A stretch of DNA of 64,000 nt from JAYTJL01 sp964400155 (GTDB lineage: Bacteria; Patescibacteriota; Saccharimonadia; Saccharimonadales; UBA10212). Shown one piece after another: positions 7,685 to 16,611 of the stretch. The DNA lies in NCBI GenBank assembly GCA_964400155.1, contig CAYNSQ010000001.1:1-64000 (forward strand), written 5' to 3'. A program made the position numbers and the translations under genes. The notes beneath the pieces were generated by a model. It searched no databases. It was not told where the DNA came from and saw only the letters and a list, made by a program, of their open reading frames with translations. The stretch's first letter is position 1, and every line of letters begins with the position of its first letter.

Positions 7685-7774
7685 ATGATAACTTTTTGCA
7701 TCGCCGAACGTAGTGGGCTTCGGCCAGTTTGGCAAAGAACTTTAGTAACTTATTATAAGGAGTGCTGCTTTTAA
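7685..7774 (+). CDS. Mini-ORF ending on the rpoB start codon
   Basis: ATG 7685 opens a 29-codon frame whose TAA (7772-7774) overlaps the rpoB ATG as TAATG. It covers an RNA hairpin, GCCGAA/TTCGGC (7703-7724), and the rpoB Shine-Dalgarno sequence AAGGAG (7757-7762). No good ribosome site precedes it. I list it because several other core genes in the window have a mini-ORF with the same start/stop overlap. It may be a leader peptide that couples translation, or chance. Confidence 0.35.
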   Translation: MITFCIAERSGLRPVWQRTLVTYYKECCF

Positions 7775-10700
7775 TGGCTAAAAACGCTGCCACCCTACAA
7801 AAACGAACATATTTTACAAAATCTGACGACGTAATTGATCCACCAAATTTAGTTGATCACCAAAACACATCTTTTCAATGGTTTGTTGAAGAGGGGTTAG
7901 GTGAGTTGCTTTCGGAAATCAGTCCGATCGATGATTATACTGGCACTAAGCTAAGTATAAGTTTTAAAGACTATCATTTTGAAAATCCTAAAATGACTGA
8001 GCAAGAAGCTCGAGAAAACAATGTCAGCTATGACGCACCACTCAAGGCAAATGTAGAACTTACCAACAAAGTTACCGGTGAAGTTAAAACCCAAGAAATT
8101 TACTTGGGTGATTATCCTTGGATGACATCGCGCGGAACTTTTGTAATTAACGGGGCTGAGCGCGTTGTAGTAAGCCAGCTAATACGCTCATCGGGCGTAT
8201 TTTTTAGCGCCGAACCCCATGCAAGTGGCAACCTTTATGGGGCCAAAGTTATTCCTGTGCGAGGGGCTTGGCTTGAATTTGAGACTGCAGCCAACGGCGC
8301 CTTATATGTCAAAATTGATCGAAAAAGAAAAATTGCTGTAACAACACTTTTGCGTGCTTTGGGTTTGAATGAACAGCAAATTCGTGATGGCTTCAAACAC
8401 GTCAACCAGGGAGAGAAAGATTACATTAGCTGTACTCTTGAAAAAGACCCTACCAAATCAACTAATGAAGCGCTGATTGAAGTTTACAGGCGTTTGCGTC
8501 CGGGTGATCTGGCTACCGTAGACAATGCTCGGGGTTTGCTTGAAAACATGCTCTACAACTTTAAGCGTTTTGATTTTGGCCGCGTTGGTCGATATAAAAT
8601 CAATAAACGACTAAATTTGGATGTAGCTAACACTACTGAGAACAGAGTCATGAGACTTGAAGATCTGATGGCTATCATTTCAGAAGTTATCCGTCTAAAT
8701 GTAACTCAAGATCCAGCTGATGAAATTGACAGTTTGGCCAACCGCCGAGTTAAGTTAGTCGGCGAATTAGTCCAACGACAATTCCGCATAGGACTACTAC
8801 GCATGGAACGCAACGCCAAAGACCGCATGAGCATGAGCGAAATAGAGACCGTTACACCTTCTCAGCTTATTAACGCCCGTCCGGTGGTTGCTGCAGTACG
8901 AGAATTTTTTGCATCCAGCCAGTTGTCACAATTTATGGACCAAATTAATCCACTATCAGAGCTGGCTCACAAAAGACGCTTGTCTTCTATGGGCCCTGGA
9001 GGACTTTCTAGAGAACGTGCCGGATTTGAAGTTCGCGATGCACACGCTACACACTACGGACGAATATGTCCTGTTGAAACACCTGAAGGTGCAAACATTG
9101 GTCTAGTGCTCAACCTTGCCGGTTTTGCCAGAGTTAATGAGTATGGTTTTATTGAAACGCCTTATAGAAAAGTAATTAACGCAGTTACTGTTAAAGAAGC
9201 AGTTGGTCATATTGCGGCCGTCAACCTAGAAAACGCCAAAGGAAACGTTATTGTTAAAAAAGGACAGACAATTACAGCTGCTCAAGCTAAAAAACTTGCT
9301 GAGGTAACAGAGAGAGCAACTTGGCCTGTCAGAGCTAAAGTAACCAATAAAATTGTATATTTGGATGCGGCAGAGGAAGAATCAGCAGTTATAGCTGGAG
9401 CCGGCAACGAAGTAGACGAGCATGGTTACTTTAAAGAAAGCCGTGTCAGTGCCCGCAACCGCCTTGACCCGGGAGAAGTTGATGCCGATGAAGTAACTCA
9501 CATGGACGCCAGTCGGTCTCAGACAATCGGGTCTAGTGCTGGGTTGGTACCTTTTGTAGAGAAAAACTATGTTTTGCGAAGTCTTATGGGTTCTAACCAG
9601 CAACGACAAGCTGTACCCCTGATAACACCGGAATCACCGATTGTCGGAACTGGTCTAGAAGGCTTAGTTGCCCAAAATACAGGGCAGTTAATCGTAGCCG
9701 AAGCTGACGGTGAAGTTACAAAAGCTACCGCCGAAGAAGTGATTGTAAAATATAAAAACGGTAAAAATGTAGCTTATCATCCTGTTCATTTTGCTCGCAG
9801 CAACGAGGGTAGTTCGATTAACCAAATCGTAGTTGTAAATTCTGGCGACAAACTAAAAGCCGGCGATCCAATTATTGAAGGTATGAGTATTGCCGGGGGC
9901 GAGTTGGCCTTAGGTAAAGACCTACTGACTGCATTTATGCCATGGGGCGGATACAACTTTGAAGATGCAATTATTATTTCGCGTCGCCTTGTTCAGGACG
10001 ATACCCTAACCTCAATTCATATAGTTGATTACATGACTGAAGTGCGTGAGACTAAGCTGGGTCCGGAAATTGTCACCCGCGACATTCCTAATGTTTCAGA
10101 AGAAGCCTTGCGACATTTGGATGAAGACGGAATAGTACGAATCGGTGCCGAAGTACACCCAGGAGATATTCTGGTTGGTAAAATTACGCCTAAGGGCGAA
10201 CAAGAACTTTCCAGTGAAGAACGTCTACTGCGAGCAATTTTTGGTGAAAAAGCTAAAGAAGTCCGCGACACTTCACAGCGCATGAGTACCGGACGCCATG
10301 GAAAAGTTGTTGGCGTTAAAGTCTTCTCACGCGCCGGTGGTCACGAACTTAAAGCCGGTGTGATAATGCAAATTCAAGTATTTGTTGCCCAAATGCGTAA
10401 AATTTCTGTCGGTGACAAATTAGGTGGTAGACATGGTAACAAAGGTGTAATTGCTCGTATATTACCGGTTGAGGATATGCCGTTTAACGAAGATGGGACA
10501 CCAATTGATATTGTTCTAAATCCACTGGGCGTACCTTCTCGTATGAATATTGGCCAGTTGTTTGAAACTCACCTAGGAATGGCGGCTGCAGCACTAGGCA
10601 TGAAAGTTGCCAGTCCGTCATTTAACGGAGTACCAATTGAAAAAATTAAAGAACTACTAAAACAAGCCGGCCTGCCAGACGATGGTAAACAACAATTATA

Positions 10701-11343
10701 TGACGGCCGAACCGGTGAAGCTTTTTCTGAAAGAACAACAGTAGGCAAAATGTATATGATCAAACTAAATCACATGGTTAGTGATAAGATCCATGCTCGC
10801 TCAACAGGGCCATACACAATGGTGACTCAACAACCGCTTGGTGGTAAAGCACAAAACGGCGGTCAACGGTTTGGTGAAATGGAAGTCTGGGCTCTGGAAG
10901 CATACGGTGCCAGTAACACTTTGCAAGAAATGCTAACAATCAAATCAGATGATGTTTATGGACGAGCCAAAGCCTATGAATCAATCATTAAAGGAACAGT
11001 CATACAGGGACCAAAAGTTCCAGAAAGCTTTAATGTGCTTGTTAAAGAACTTCAAGGATTGGGACTCAAGGTAGACCTACTGGCTGACAATAAAATTATT
11101 GATGCAGAAACAATTCTTGCCCAAAACGCAAAATACGAAGCCACACATGCTGCTGAAGTTGAGGCACCACCAACAGTTGTTGATGATGCCGATATAACCG
11201 AAGCTGCCGTTGCCGATGAGTTCTCAGGAGTTCATCTAGACGATGGTCTGGCAGAAGATGTGCCTTCAATGTCAGACGACGACATTGAAGAAGATGTGCT
11301 TGGTGGTTCAAATGACGAAATAGTTATCGAGGAGGAGCTTTAA
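7774..11343 (+). CDS. rpoB: RNA polymerase beta subunit
   Basis: This 1189-residue catalytic-core subunit begins MAKNAATLQKRTYF. I use ATG 7774 (AAGGAG 11 nt upstream) because the upstream GTG at 7762 lies within that Shine-Dalgarno. The rifampicin pocket retains the standard residues (SQLSQFMDQINPLSE, HKRRLSSMGPGGL; D516, H526 and S531 equivalents present). Later motifs G-G-R-H-G-N-K-G and Q-P-L-G-G-K-A-Q-x-G-G-Q-R-F-G-E-M-E are intact. An acidic tail of about 60 residues follows the usual end. rpoC starts 1 nt after the stop. Unlike most bacteria, rplJL is not directly upstream but about 50 kb away. Confidence 0.98.
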   Translation: MAKNAATLQKRTYFTKSDDVIDPPNLVDHQNTSFQWFVEEGLGELLSEISPIDDYTGTKLSISFKDYHFENPKMTEQEARENNVSYDAPLKANVELTNKVTGEVKTQEIYLGDYPWMTSRGTFVINGAERVVVSQLIRSSGVFFSAEPHASGNLYGAKVIPVRGAWLEFETAANGALYVKIDRKRKIAVTTLLRALGLNEQQIRDGFKHVNQGEKDYISCTLEKDPTKSTNEALIEVYRRLRPGDLATVDNARGLLENMLYNFKRFDFGRVGRYKINKRLNLDVANTTENRVMRLEDLMAIISEVIRLNVTQDPADEIDSLANRRVKLVGELVQRQFRIGLLRMERNAKDRMSMSEIETVTPSQLINARPVVAAVREFFASSQLSQFMDQINPLSELAHKRRLSSMGPGGLSRERAGFEVRDAHATHYGRICPVETPEGANIGLVLNLAGFARVNEYGFIETPYRKVINAVTVKEAVGHIAAVNLENAKGNVIVKKGQTITAAQAKKLAEVTERATWPVRAKVTNKIVYLDAAEEESAVIAGAGNEVDEHGYFKESRVSARNRLDPGEVDADEVTHMDASRSQTIGSSAGLVPFVEKNYVLRSLMGSNQQRQAVPLITPESPIVGTGLEGLVAQNTGQLIVAEADGEVTKATAEEVIVKYKNGKNVAYHPVHFARSNEGSSINQIVVVNSGDKLKAGDPIIEGMSIAGGELALGKDLLTAFMPWGGYNFEDAIIISRRLVQDDTLTSIHIVDYMTEVRETKLGPEIVTRDIPNVSEEALRHLDEDGIVRIGAEVHPGDILVGKITPKGEQELSSEERLLRAIFGEKAKEVRDTSQRMSTGRHGKVVGVKVFSRAGGHELKAGVIMQIQVFVAQMRKISVGDKLGGRHGNKGVIARILPVEDMPFNEDGTPIDIVLNPLGVPSRMNIGQLFETHLGMAAAALGMKVASPSFNGVPIEKIKELLKQAGLPDDGKQQLYDGRTGEAFSERTTVGKMYMIKLNHMVSDKIHARSTGPYTMVTQQPLGGKAQNGGQRFGEMEVWALEAYGASNTLQEMLTIKSDDVYGRAKAYESIIKGTVIQGPKVPESFNVLVKELQGLGLKVDLLADNKIIDAETILAQNAKYEATHAAEVEAPPTVVDDADITEAAVADEFSGVHLDDGLAEDVPSMSDDDIEEDVLGGSNDEIVIEEEL

Positions 11344-11344
11344 A

Positions 11345-14300
11345 ATGCGAAGATACAACCCAGGAACAAATATTGCCGATTTTGATGCTATTCGTTTGGC
11401 TATTGCCAGCCCTGAAGATATTGCTGAATGGAGTTATGGCGAAGTAACCAAGCCAGAAACAATCAACTATCGTACTCAAAAACCAGAACGTGATGGTCTC
11501 TTCTGTGAACGAATCTTTGGTCCGGTAAAAGACATCAACCCACACGATGCTAAATACAAAGGTGTCCGCAGTCGTGAAGCAGCCGTCGACAAAAATGGAG
11601 AACTAGTCACCAGGAGTATTGTTCGTAGAGAGCGAATGGCTCACATCACATTAGCAGCACCGGTTGCTCATATTTGGTTCTTACGAGGCACACCTAGTGC
11701 CATTGGTCTACTGCTTGGGATGACTGTAAAAAACCTTGAGCGGGTAGCTTATTTTGCCAGCTATATTGTTAAATCAGTTGATATTGAAAAACGGGATAAA
11801 ATTTTGGCAGATAAAGAAGCTGAAATGAACGCCGCAGAAGAAGCTATTAAAGCCCGCTTTGAAAAAGCCGCCGAAGAAGAGAACGCCAATGTTAAAGATT
11901 TAGCCGAAGCACGCACAAAAGAGTTGGAAGAGCTTTCAAAAGAGTTGGAAACATTTCGAACTCAAGTAAGTAGTTTGGAAAAACTTCGTTTGTTATCTGA
12001 AACCGATTACCGAAGCTTACCGGACGAACTTCAAGAAATCATAAAGGTAGGTATGGGTGGTGCTGCTCTTAAAGAGTTGTTAGTAGAAGTTGATCTAGAT
12101 AAATTAATCGAAGAATTAACCGCCGAGAGTGAAGAGGCTAAAGGCCAACGCAAGAAAAAAATTATGAAGCGATTGCGTTTACTGGAAAGCATGCAGCGTG
12201 CAGGAATAAAACCAAGTAGCATGTGTGTCAGTATCTTACCAGTAATACCTCCAGACCTTCGCCCAATGGTACAGCTAACAGGCGGCAGGTTTGCAACTTC
12301 TGATTTGAATGACTTGTATCGTCGAGTTATCAACCGCAACAACCGTCTTAAAAAATTGATGGAGCTTAACGCCCCTGAAGTAATCCGACGTAACGAACAA
12401 CGTATGTTGCAAGAAGCAGTTGACGCGCTAATAGATAACAACTCAGCTCGTTCTGGTCGGGCGGTTGCAGCATCCGGTCAAAGACGCCGCCTTAAGAGTC
12501 TTTCAGATATGTTGAAAGGCAAACAAGGTCGTTTTCGTCAAAACTTGCTTGGTAAAAGAGTTGACTACTCTGGCCGTTCAGTAATAGTTGCTGGCCCTGA
12601 TTTGAGTATGAATCAATGTGGCCTACCTAAGACTATGGCCTTAGAGCTATTCAAACCATTTGTAATTGGACGATTGATTGAACTTGAACTAGCCCATAAC
12701 ATCCGCAGTGCTACAAGAATGATTGAAATGAGCGAAAGTGCGGTTTGGGACGCACTAGACGAAGTAATTAAGGGCAAATACGTACTGCTTAATCGTGCAC
12801 CATCACTACATAGATTGAGCATACAGTCGTTTCAACCAATTTTGATTGAAGGTAAAGCCATTCAGTTGCATCCATTGGTATGTAAAGGTTTTGGAGCAGA
12901 TTTTGATGGTGACCAAATGGCTGTTCACTTGCCACTTTCTGACGCTGCGCAAGCCGAAGCCCGAGAAATCATGGCTGCCACTCATAACTTGCTAAAACCT
13001 GCCGACGGTTCACCAATTCTGCATGTAGAACAAGACATAGTACTAGGTTGCTACTACCTAACTTTCCAAAAACCAGGACACGAAAACGACAAACCACTGG
13101 CATTTTCATCTGTTGATGAAATCGTAATGGCCTTAGACGCAGGCAAAATCCGCTTGCAAACAAATGTTGAAGTACCATTCCGTGGAGAGGTTCGACATAC
13201 TACAGCCGGCCGTTTGCTGTTTAACGAAATATTTCCTGAAGATTTTCCTTTCCAAAACGAACCTGCCACAAAAAAACGCCTAGCAAAAATCATGGCAAAG
13301 GCCTATGAAACTTATGGTCAAGCAGCAACCGCTTTATTAGCAGACGAACTTAAGACTCTTGGTTTTCGTTACGCGACTAGCAGTGGAATTTCTATAGGTA
13401 TGGGTGATTTTGTAGATGTTGATGCTCTTGGAGGGCTAGTTGATGAAGGCGAAGTTCGAGCCGCAGAAATTAGCAACCAATTCGAAGAAGGTTTTATAAC
13501 TGACGACGAACGCTATCGTCTAACAGTAGAAACATGGACGGACGTTGATACTAAGGTTGAAAAAGCATTAGCTGAACAGTTTATCGGTCAGGAAAACACT
13601 ATGAGTATTGCCGTTAACTCTGGTGCCCGAGGTAACATTTCTCAAATGAAAGATTCTGTTGGAATGATTGGTATTCGCGCCGATGCTTCTGGTCGTCCAA
13701 TCGAACTACCGGTTAAATCAAACTACAAGAACGGTCTCACACCGCTTGAATATTTCACAGCAACTCGAGGTACGCGTAAATCTTTGATTGACATTGCCCT
13801 TCGTACTGCTGACTCAGGCTACCTGACACGCCGTTTGGTAGATGTTGCACAAGATGTGTTCACATATGAAACAGATGCAGCTGACCCAGGTTTTCCTATT
13901 TATCGCGAAGATTCAGAAATCGTTGGAAGTGATTTTTCTACACGACTAGCTGGTCGTTTTGCGGCTGAAAACGTTAAAGGTCATGTAAAATCTGGTGAGT
14001 TAATTACACCAAAGATTGCAGCCGAACTCGAAGCTAACGAAGCAATAGAAAGTGTCCGCATCATGAGTGCGCTAAGTTGCACTTCGCCTAGAGGGGTTGA
14101 TCCGAAAAGCTATGGTGTTGATTTAGCTACTGGTCAGCTGGTGGCTACAAGCTACCCAATAGGTGTTATTGCGGCCCAGAGTATTGGAGAACCCGGTACA
14201 CAGTTGTCACTTGATTCCAAGCACCGTGCTGGTGCTGTAACTGTTGTTGACGATGTAACGCAAGGTTTGACTCGTGTCGAAGAGCTTTTGGAAGTCAGAA

Positions 14301-15172
14301 CACCTAAAGGACAAGCCTACCTAACGGACATTTCCGGTGTGGCTAATGTCTGGGAAGAAGGTGATAAATACATAGTCCAAGTTACTGCAAAAGAGCAAAA
14401 AGCCCTAAAGATTCCTTTGGCCGGACGCATATCTCAAATCAACGATGGTGACGTAGTAGAAATTGGTGATGTAATTGCTGCCCACGAAGACAAATCAGAG
14501 CCAATTACCGCTCCTATGGCCGGAAAAGCAACTGTTAAAGAAACGGCAATTACAATTACACCAACTGCTAAGAGTTTGGTTAGATATGAAATACCAGGCT
14601 TTAAGCAACTTCAAATCAAAGACGGTGACGAAGTTACAGCAGGCGACAGACTTACAAATGGATCTATCAATCTACATGAACTACTGAGACTTCGCACGGT
14701 AGAAGACACACAGCGCTACATCATGAACGAAATCCTTGGTATTTTTGCTTCTCAAGGTCAAAATATCTCCGATAAGCACCTTGAGGTTATCGTGCGTCAG
14801 ATGTTTAGTCGTGTACAAGTAGAAGAGTCAGGCGATAGTGAGTTCATTACAGGCGATATTGTTAGCAAACTAGCAGTAGTAGAAGCCAATGAAGCACTAG
14901 AAGCTGCCGGCAAGAAGATTGCAAAATACAACCAATTGTTACTCGGCATTACAAAAGCCAGTCTATCAACCGATTCATTCTTATCAGCTGCTAGTTTCCA
15001 GGACACCACACGTGTACTGATAGCAGCTGCTACTAGTGGCAAAATAGACAAACTATTTGGTCTAAAAGAGAATGTCATCCTAGGCCGTCGAATTCCAGTC
15101 GGTACCGGTGCGCGTAATTTGATTGCTGAAGAAGAAGAACTAGCCGCCCTTGCTACAGAGGCCGAGAAGTGA
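11345..15172 (+). CDS. rpoC: RNA polymerase beta-prime subunit, zinc-site-free
   Basis: This 1275-residue subunit carries the catalytic Mg ligands in A-D-F-D-G-D-Q-M-A-V-H. Three departures from the usual sequence stand out. The N-terminal zinc ribbon (about 63-90) has no cysteines where four are normally found. The second zinc site keeps only C912; the cysteines at +7 and +10 are D919 and S922, and the first ligand region (near 845) reads D-A-A-D. The trigger loop reads L-S-L-D-S-K-H-R-A-G (954-963) instead of L-T-M-R-T-F-H-x-G-G, keeping only the histidine (H960). A coiled-coil-like insertion rich in E/K lies near 155-220. The frame is continuous and other motifs are normal, so it should be functional. 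Confidence 0.98.
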   Translation: MRRYNPGTNIADFDAIRLAIASPEDIAEWSYGEVTKPETINYRTQKPERDGLFCERIFGPVKDINPHDAKYKGVRSREAAVDKNGELVTRSIVRRERMAHITLAAPVAHIWFLRGTPSAIGLLLGMTVKNLERVAYFASYIVKSVDIEKRDKILADKEAEMNAAEEAIKARFEKAAEEENANVKDLAEARTKELEELSKELETFRTQVSSLEKLRLLSETDYRSLPDELQEIIKVGMGGAALKELLVEVDLDKLIEELTAESEEAKGQRKKKIMKRLRLLESMQRAGIKPSSMCVSILPVIPPDLRPMVQLTGGRFATSDLNDLYRRVINRNNRLKKLMELNAPEVIRRNEQRMLQEAVDALIDNNSARSGRAVAASGQRRRLKSLSDMLKGKQGRFRQNLLGKRVDYSGRSVIVAGPDLSMNQCGLPKTMALELFKPFVIGRLIELELAHNIRSATRMIEMSESAVWDALDEVIKGKYVLLNRAPSLHRLSIQSFQPILIEGKAIQLHPLVCKGFGADFDGDQMAVHLPLSDAAQAEAREIMAATHNLLKPADGSPILHVEQDIVLGCYYLTFQKPGHENDKPLAFSSVDEIVMALDAGKIRLQTNVEVPFRGEVRHTTAGRLLFNEIFPEDFPFQNEPATKKRLAKIMAKAYETYGQAATALLADELKTLGFRYATSSGISIGMGDFVDVDALGGLVDEGEVRAAEISNQFEEGFITDDERYRLTVETWTDVDTKVEKALAEQFIGQENTMSIAVNSGARGNISQMKDSVGMIGIRADASGRPIELPVKSNYKNGLTPLEYFTATRGTRKSLIDIALRTADSGYLTRRLVDVAQDVFTYETDAADPGFPIYREDSEIVGSDFSTRLAGRFAAENVKGHVKSGELITPKIAAELEANEAIESVRIMSALSCTSPRGVDPKSYGVDLATGQLVATSYPIGVIAAQSIGEPGTQLSLDSKHRAGAVTVVDDVTQGLTRVEELLEVRTPKGQAYLTDISGVANVWEEGDKYIVQVTAKEQKALKIPLAGRISQINDGDVVEIGDVIAAHEDKSEPITAPMAGKATVKETAITITPTAKSLVRYEIPGFKQLQIKDGDEVTAGDRLTNGSINLHELLRLRTVEDTQRYIMNEILGIFASQGQNISDKHLEVIVRQMFSRVQVEESGDSEFITGDIVSKLAVVEANEALEAAGKKIAKYNQLLLGITKASLSTDSFLSAASFQDTTRVLIAAATSGKIDKLFGLKENVILGRRIPVGTGARNLIAEEEELAALATEAEK

Positions 15173-15176
15173 TAAA

Positions 15177-15335
15177 ATGATAAAGAATTTTTCATTTATC
15201 AATTCACATTTAACATTTATTTCACATTTTTCATTTACCAATGAGCAATTACAGCAAGTCTGTGAAATGCCAGGATGCGTATTAATGGAAAATGGTAAAT
15301 GCCAAATGGTAAATATCTCCAAAGGAGATTCTTAG
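15177..15335 (+). CDS. Mini-ORF linking rpoC to rpsL
   Basis: ATG 15177 lies 4 nt after the rpoC stop and opens 52 codons; the TAG (15333-15335) overlaps the rpsL GTG start as TAGTG. The N-terminal half (SFINSHLTFISHFSF) resembles peptides encoded by the spacers before rplB, rpsS and rplP. The C-terminal half has three cysteines and differs from them. The DNA contains CATTTA-type repeats on the left and GGTAAATG-type repeats on the right, which can pair with each other. It may be a real translational linker or a repeat that happens to stay open. Confidence 0.45.
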   Translation: MIKNFSFINSHLTFISHFSFTNEQLQQVCEMPGCVLMENGKCQMVNISKGDS

Positions 15336-15748
15336 TGCCCACAGTAAATCAATTAGTTAGAAAACCACGTCGTTCTAGCCGCGCCAAAACTAAGTCGCCG
15401 GCGCTGCAGCGTGTGACCAATAACTTAAAGACTAAAACATATGAAAAGCCAGCACCCTTTAAAAGAGGTGTCTGCATTCGTGTTACCACTAAAACACCTA
15501 AAAAGCCTAACTCGGCTCTGAGAAAAGTTGCACGTGTACGACTTACAAACGGTCACGAAGTTTGGGCATACATTGGTGGAGAGGGACATAATTTGCAGGA
15601 ACATGCTGTAGTCTTAGTCCGTGGTGGTCGTGTGCCAGACCTACCTGGTGTGCGCTATCACATAGTTCGCGGTAGTCTAGACCTTCAAGGTGTTGCTAAC
15701 CGCAAACAAGGACGTAGCAAATACGGAACCAAAAAGGATGCTAAATAA
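15335..15748 (+). CDS. rpsL: 30S ribosomal protein S12
   Basis: This 137-residue decoding-centre protein begins (GTG) M-P-T-V-N-Q-L-V-R-K. The GTG is chosen because AAAGGAG (15321-15327) lies 7 nt upstream and because the protein then starts as in other bacteria. TPKKPNSALRK and GGRVPDLPGVRYH, the streptomycin-resistance hot-spot segments, are intact. The stop overlaps the rpsG ATG (TAATG). Confidence 0.97.
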   Translation: MPTVNQLVRKPRRSSRAKTKSPALQRVTNNLKTKTYEKPAPFKRGVCIRVTTKTPKKPNSALRKVARVRLTNGHEVWAYIGGEGHNLQEHAVVLVRGGRVPDLPGVRYHIVRGSLDLQGVANRKQGRSKYGTKKDAK

Positions 15749-16227
15749 TGCCGCGTAAAGTTACCGCATCTTTGGTTCGTCCAGTCCAACCTGATCGTAT
15801 CTATAACAGTACTCAGGTAACCAAACTTATAAACCGAGTAATGCTAGACGGCAAAAAACAAATTGCCGAGCGACTGGTTTATGGTGCCATGCAAAAATCA
15901 GCTGACAAGCTAAAGGTACAAAACCCTCTTGAAGTTTTTGAAACAGCCTACAAAAATATTCAACCACATTTAGAGACACGGTCTCGCCGTGTGGGGGGTG
16001 CTAATTACCAAATTCCTTTTGAAGTTAAGGGTCAGCGCCAGCAACACCTGACTATTATGTGGCTGGTTAGCGCCGCACGGGCTCGCAAAGGAATGAGTAT
16101 GGAAGACAGACTGGCATTAGAACTTGTGGATGCGTATAACGGCACTGGTGAAGCTGTAAAGAAAAAAGAAGACACCCACCGTATGGCAGAAGCCAACCGT
16201 GCCTTCGCTCATTTTGCAAGAGGTTAA
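15748..16227 (+). CDS. rpsG: 30S ribosomal protein S7
   Basis: This 159-residue primary 16S-binding protein nucleates the small-subunit head. It starts M-P-R-K and carries the M-L-D-G-K-K, R-S-R-R-V-G-G-A-N-Y-Q-I-P and E-D-T-H-R-M-A-E-A-N-R-A-F-A-H signatures. It is coupled to rpsL by a 1-nt overlap. The next gene starts 3 nt after its stop, and that gene separates it from fusA, an unusual insertion in the str operon. Confidence 0.97.
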   Translation: MPRKVTASLVRPVQPDRIYNSTQVTKLINRVMLDGKKQIAERLVYGAMQKSADKLKVQNPLEVFETAYKNIQPHLETRSRRVGGANYQIPFEVKGQRQQHLTIMWLVSAARARKGMSMEDRLALELVDAYNGTGEAVKKKEDTHRMAEANRAFAHFARG

Positions 16228-16230
16228 ATC

Positions 16231-16611
16231 GTGCAAGCTGGCGAACTAATACCATGTATTGATTGCAAATTACGCCCTGAGAATGGTGGCAGAATAATTA
16301 CAGATGGCATTACCCTAACAGAAGCTCAATTTAGCGAAGGGCTTCACTACCAAACAATCGGTCGATGCGGATTATCATTCGGCAATGTTGATGAAACAAG
16401 CTTAACTAAAGCTGTTGATGGGCTAGAATCTGAATTTAAGTCATGCAAAGGGCCAACACAAGAACAAAAACAGCGCAGCAGGACAGGTGTAAGTAGGTTA
16501 ATATACGGACCAATAGAACAATATACGGATACAAGCTGCTCGGTTATTACGGATGAATTGTTAAAAGCATTAATTAAACAAAATAGCACTGTATTTGGCG
16601 AGGAGTTTTAA
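16231..16611 (+). CDS. Hypothetical cysteine-containing protein between rpsG and fusA
   Basis: A GTG-initiated 126-residue frame fits tightly between rpsG (3-nt gap) and fusA (0-nt gap). It has a C-I-D-C pair near residues 9-12 and further cysteines spread along the chain, with no membrane segment. I do not recognise a family. Tight packing with translation genes argues that it is expressed with them. A small metal- or RNA-binding protein is possible but unproven. Confidence 0.65.
   Translation: MQAGELIPCIDCKLRPENGGRIITDGITLTEAQFSEGLHYQTIGRCGLSFGNVDETSLTKAVDGLESEFKSCKGPTQEQKQRSRTGVSRLIYGPIEQYTDTSCSVITDELLKALIKQNSTVFGEEF

Noticed and set aside
7762..7773. GTG start for rpoB
   Set aside because: It lies in the Shine-Dalgarno sequence of ATG 7774, which gives the conventional N-terminus.
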